A stretch of DNA of 9,483 nucleotides from contig JAPLJW010000072.1 of the NCBI GenBank assembly GCA_026388365.1, positions 1-9,483 of the forward strand, read 5' to 3'. The position numbers and the translations under genes are program-made. The notes beneath the pieces are model-generated. The model was given only the letters and a program-made list of their open reading frames with translations. It did no database searches and was not told the origin of the DNA. Shown piece by piece: positions 6,405-9,483 of this stretch (position 1 is its first letter; every line of letters begins with the position of its first letter). The DNA comes from Deltaproteobacteria bacterium. Its GTDB lineage: Bacteria > Desulfobacterota > Syntrophia > Syntrophales > UBA5619.

Positions 6405-8444
6405 ATGGCATCCAAATCCAGGCTCTCACGCACGAGGAATATCGGAATCGCCGCGCACATCGATGCCGGAAAGACGACGGTAACGGAGCGGATCCTGTTC
6501 TACACGGGGAAATCCTACAAGATGGGCGAGGTCCATGACGGCGAGGCCGTGATGGACTGGATGCCGCAGGAGCAGGAGAGAGGGATCACCATCACCTCGG
6601 CGGTGACCACCTGCACCTGGGAAAACCATGAGATCCACATCATCGACACGCCGGGCCATGTCGATTTCACCATTGAGGTTGAGCGGAGCCTCCGGGTTCT
6701 CGACGGGGCCGTTGTCGTCTTCTGCGCCGTAGGCGGGGTGGAGCCGCAGTCGGAGACCGTATGGCGCCAGGCCGACAAATACAGTGTTCCCAAGGTGGCG
6801 TTCATCAACAAGATGGACCGGGTCGGGGCGAATTATGCCCGGACCATCCGGCAGATGAAGGAGCGCTTCCACTCCGTGCCTTTGCCGATCCAGATCCCCT
6901 TCGGGGATGAGGAAGCCTTCCGGGGGGTCGTGGACCTCATCCGACAGCAGGTCATCACCTGGGACGACGCGACCAAGGGAGTCTCTTACGGGTATGCGGA
7001 TATTCCCGACGAGATCCGGACGCAGGCGATGGAACATCGCGACCGGATGATCGCCCTCCTTGCCGACGTGAACGACGGGATCGCGGAGAAATATCTTGAA
7101 GGGATGGAGATCACCGAGGCGGAAATTATCGCGGCGATCCGGAAGGCGACGATCTCTCTTCAGATCGTCCCCGTCCTGTGCGGTTCGGCTCTCCGGAACA
7201 AAGGGGTGCAACCGCTCCTGGATGCGGTGGTTCACTACCTGCCCTCGCCGGAAGACATCCCCCCCGTCAAGGGTTTGAATCCCCTGACGAGGCAGGAGGA
7301 GGTCCGGGCGAGCAGCGACAAGGAGCCTCTGGCGGCCCTGGCCTTCAAGATCATGCAGGATGAGGGGAGGAAACTGACCTATCTCCGGATCTATTCGGGG
7401 CGCCTTCATGCGGGAGATGAACTCTACAATGCAAGCCGTCGGAAAAAGGAGAAGATCGCCCGCCTCCTGAAGATGCATGCAAACAAACGGGAACGGGTGG
7501 AACAGGCAGGCGCCGGCGACATCATCGCCGTCATGGGACTCAAAGAGATCACAACGGGCGATACGGTCTGCGATGAGGCGCACCCCATTCTCCTGGAACC
7601 GATCGATTTTTATGAGCCGGTCATCAGCCTGGCGATCGAGGCCAAGACGCCCGCCGATCAGGAGAAGCTCGCCATTGCCCTGAACAAACTCATGGAGGAG
7701 GATCCGACCCTCCGGGTCAAGTACGACGACGAAACGGCCCAGACGGTCCTCTCCGGGATGGGGGAACTTCATCTCGAGATTATCACCGATCGATTGCTGC
7801 GGGAGTTCAATGCCCGCGTCAATGTGGGCAAGCCGCGGGTCGTTCATCGGGAAACGATCCAGAAGCGCGTCGAATGCGAGGGGCTCTTCGAAAGGGAACT
7901 GGGAGAGAAAAAGCATTTCGGCCATGTGATGCTCATCCTGGAACCGAAGGAACGGGGCGGCGGGATCGAGATCGTCCACCGGGTGGAGGACGAGGCCGCC
8001 ATTCCCGGGGAGTTATGGATCGCAATGGAAGACGGCATCCGCGAAGGGGTGCAGAGCGGCGTTCTGGCCGGGCATCCGGTAATCGATATCCGGATCACCA
8101 TCCGCGGGGGAGTCCTGAAGGAGGGCGAGACGACACCGCTCGGCTGCAAGATCGCGGCATCCGCGGCCTTTCGGGAGGGTTGCCTGAAGGCCGATCCCAT
8201 ACTCCTGGATCCGATCATGCTGGTCGATATCATCACCCCCAGCGAATTTATGGGAGAGGTCATCGGCGACATCAACGCCCGGCGGGGGGATATTCAGGCC
8301 ATTGACCCCAAGGGAGCGGTTAGCGAGATTCGGGCGAAGGTCCCCCTGAAGGCGATGTTCGGTTATTCGACGGATCTCCGTTCCGCCACACAGGGGAGGG
8401 CCGTCTTTACCATGCAGTTCTTTGCCTATGATAAGGTCGGATGA
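6405..8444 (+). CDS. fusA: Elongation factor G paralogue (EF-G2/spdEFG2-like), possible ribosome recycling factor
   Basis: A complete 679-residue translational GTPase. The GTPase motifs are intact: AHIDAGKTT (17-25), RGITI (59-63), DTPGHVD (81-87), NKMD (135-138) and CGSA (259-262). Domains II to V follow in normal order, with GMGELHLEI (451-459) in domain III and [14 protein letters not shown] (653-666) in domain V. The odd part is domain IV. The tip motif that reads YDGSYHEVDSS in standard EF-G is replaced by [11 protein letters not shown] (567-577), with K572 where the translocation histidine should be; the second tip loop, normally SGGRGQYGHV, reads [11 protein letters not shown] (498-508). 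LGEKKH resembles the mitochondrial EF-G2 loop. This fits the EF-G2 branch, known in mitochondria and spirochaetes for ribosome recycling, better than the main translocase, but recycling here is inference. No good ribosome site precedes the ATG. No str-operon neighbours (rpsL, rpsG, tuf) are present. Confidence 0.92.
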   Translation: MASKSRLSRTRNIGIAAHIDAGKTTVTERILFYTGKSYKMGEVHDGEAVMDWMPQEQERGITITSAVTTCTWENHEIHIIDTPGHVDFTIEVERSLRVLDGAVVVFCAVGGVEPQSETVWRQADKYSVPKVAFINKMDRVGANYARTIRQMKERFHSVPLPIQIPFGDEEAFRGVVDLIRQQVITWDDATKGVSYGYADIPDEIRTQAMEHRDRMIALLADVNDGIAEKYLEGMEITEAEIIAAIRKATISLQIVPVLCGSALRNKGVQPLLDAVVHYLPSPEDIPPVKGLNPLTRQEEVRASSDKEPLAALAFKIMQDEGRKLTYLRIYSGRLHAGDELYNASRRKKEKIARLLKMHANKRERVEQAGAGDIIAVMGLKEITTGDTVCDEAHPILLEPIDFYEPVISLAIEAKTPADQEKLAIALNKLMEEDPTLRVKYDDETAQTVLSGMGELHLEIITDRLLREFNARVNVGKPRVVHRETIQKRVECEGLFERELGEKKHFGHVMLILEPKERGGGIEIVHRVEDEAAIPGELWIAMEDGIREGVQSGVLAGHPVIDIRITIRGGVLKEGETTPLGCKIAASAAFREGCLKADPILLDPIMLVDIITPSEFMGEVIGDINARRGDIQAIDPKGAVSEIRAKVPLKAMFGYSTDLRSATQGRAVFTMQFFAYDKVG

Positions 8445-8560
8445 TTCCTTTGGAAGCCTCCGCTTTGCATGGGATAGACGGGAATACCTCGGAACGAGAG
8501 CAGACGCCCGTCCGGGATGAATAAGGGCGGCTTCGAGCCGGTGAAACGGGATCATCGCCT

Positions 8561-9483
8561 ATGTCTCCGCTGATGAAGCACATCAAGTATTGGGGAGGAT
8601 TGGTCAGGCAACGCTCGGTTCTGATTGCGGTCATAACGCTCAGCGTCATCTTCCTCAGCTCCGTCGGTGTTCATTATTTCGAACAGCAGGCGGACGATTC
8701 CAATATTCATTCCGTCTGGGATGGCTTATGGTGGGCGGTGGTGACCGTCGCCACGGTCGGTTATGGGGATCGTTTTCCGGTTTCCGTCGGCGGAAGGATC
8801 GTCGGCCTCGTGCTGATGTTCTTTGGGGTCGGCATGATGTCGCTGTTCACCGCTACCATCGCTTCCATTTTCGTGGAGAAAAAGATCAAGGAGGGCAGAG
8901 GTTTGGAAACAGTCAAGGTCAAGGATCATCTGATCATCTGCGGCTGGAACCAGCATACCGAAGAGGTGCTGGCCGGGCTCACCACCTACGGATCGATGAG
9001 CGATGAGCCGATTATTTTGATCAACGAACTCTCCGTTGATGAGATCGAATCCCTCCGCGTAAAATACCAGAAGAACAATCTGAAATTTCTCCGCGGGGAC
9101 TATGTCCGGGAGGATGTTCTCCTCCGCGCCAACGTCTCCAAGGCGCGCTTCGCCCTGATCATGGCCGACGTCTCCGGTGAACACTCCCGGGAGAGGACGG
9201 ACGAGAGAACGACCCTGACGGCGCATTCGATCAAGTATATGGCCCCAAAGATCAAGATAATTGCAGAACTTCTGGACCGTAAAAACCGTCAGCATCTGGA
9301 ACGGGCGAACGTTGACGAGATCATCGTCCGCGGGGAGCATATCGGTTCGCTGCTCGCGACGGCGATCCAATCCCCGGGGCTTCCCCGCCTGATTTCCGGG
9401 ATGCTCTCCCTGGGGGACACGAACAAATTCTGGCGCGTAGAGATTCCCAAATTTTTTGTCGGGAAGAGTTTCCGGGACCTCTC
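8561..9483 (+). CDS. Two-helix potassium channel with RCK (TrkA-N) domain, N-terminal part (3' end outside window)
   Basis: An open frame runs from the ATG at 8561 to the right edge, giving 307 complete codons and no stop. It encodes a first membrane helix at about 18-36, a pore helix and selectivity filter TVATVGYGD (62-70), and a second helix at about 78-104, the layout of MthK-type potassium channels. A cytoplasmic RCK domain begins at about 123 (HLIICGWN) and continues through LRGDYVREDVLLRANV to ELLDRKNRQHLERANVDEIIV. A second segment, starting FWRVEIPKFFVGKSFRDL, looks like the beginning of an RCK-C/TrkA-C domain and is cut by the window end. The nucleotide-binding loop reads GWNQHT instead of GxGxxG. 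I infer a ligand-gated potassium channel or pore. Only a weak purine stretch (ACGGGA) precedes the start; it lies 116 bases after the EF-G stop, with no strong terminator between. Confidence 0.88.
   Translation, partial: MSPLMKHIKYWGGLVRQRSVLIAVITLSVIFLSSVGVHYFEQQADDSNIHSVWDGLWWAVVTVATVGYGDRFPVSVGGRIVGLVLMFFGVGMMSLFTATIASIFVEKKIKEGRGLETVKVKDHLIICGWNQHTEEVLAGLTTYGSMSDEPIILINELSVDEIESLRVKYQKNNLKFLRGDYVREDVLLRANVSKARFALIMADVSGEHSRERTDERTTLTAHSIKYMAPKIKIIAELLDRKNRQHLERANVDEIIVRGEHIGSLLATAIQSPGLPRLISGMLSLGDTNKFWRVEIPKFFVGKSFRDL

Noticed and set aside
6426..7979. Long minus-strand open frame of 517 codons opposite the EF-G gene
   Set aside because: It lies wholly within the EF-G gene, whose GTPase motifs are unmistakable. 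The frame is open because of codon bias in GC-rich DNA, and the product is His/Asp/Arg-rich with no recognisable domain.
8477..8512. GACGGG / CCCGTC inverted repeat enclosing a tiny CTCG-GAA-CGAG stem, considered as a leader RNA structure
   Set aside because: Both stems are short and common by chance in GC-rich DNA, and they do not match any riboswitch or leader pattern I know.
8528..8540. Small hairpin CGGCT-TCG-AGCCG after the EF-G gene, considered as a terminator
   Set aside because: The stem is only five base pairs and no T-run follows in either direction.
8726..9370. Minus-strand open frame of 214 codons opposite the potassium channel
   Set aside because: The plus frame carries TVGYGD and an RCK domain; the antisense frame is its shadow.

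Overview
The window looks like ordinary chromosome from a GC-rich (about 58-60% by eye) anaerobic Gram-negative bacterium, most likely of the former Deltaproteobacteria (Desulfobacterota/Syntrophales-like). The pointers are an isovaleryl-CoA-dehydrogenase-type acyl-CoA dehydrogenase, an EF-G paralogue resembling the spirochaete/planctomycete/deltaproteobacterial second type, a DUF4301-like protein, and a PP-loop tRNA-thiolation-type enzyme. This placement is inferred from family resemblance, not from a search. I see no transposase, integrase, phage gene, CRISPR array, rRNA or tRNA.

Layout. Bases 1-384 (+) hold the last 127 codons of a DUF4301-like protein. It converges, with a 15-base gap, on a minus-strand block. 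Read in its own direction, that block has an acyl-CoA dehydrogenase (4570 to 3380), a 210-base gap with a good sigma70-type promoter, a secreted LysM protein (3169 to 1391), and a PP-loop ATPase with three cysteines placed like Fe-S ligands (1407 to 400). The last two overlap by 17 bases and are probably cotranscribed and translationally coupled.

A 217-base divergent intergenic region (4571-4787) separates this from a plus-strand run: a 73-residue helical protein of unknown function (4788-5009), an HD-domain phosphohydrolase of the YfbR/HDDC2 type (5065-5661), a membrane-anchored GerMN-domain protein (5745-6377), an EF-G paralogue (6405-8444), and the N-terminal 307 codons of a two-helix potassium channel with an RCK domain that runs off the right edge (8561-9483). 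Gaps of 27-116 bases and no convincing terminator allow one transcript, but nothing proves it.

How they fit together. There is no single obvious pathway; the block mixes RNA modification, translation, nucleotide clean-up, envelope and ion transport. The points most worth following are the EF-G paralogue, both of whose domain IV tip loops differ from canonical translocases; the PP-loop enzyme with an NFACT-R-like tail coupled to a LysM protein; the uncharacterised C-terminal two-thirds of that LysM protein; and the orphan 73-residue helical protein. I did not find a clear undescribed defence or mobile system.
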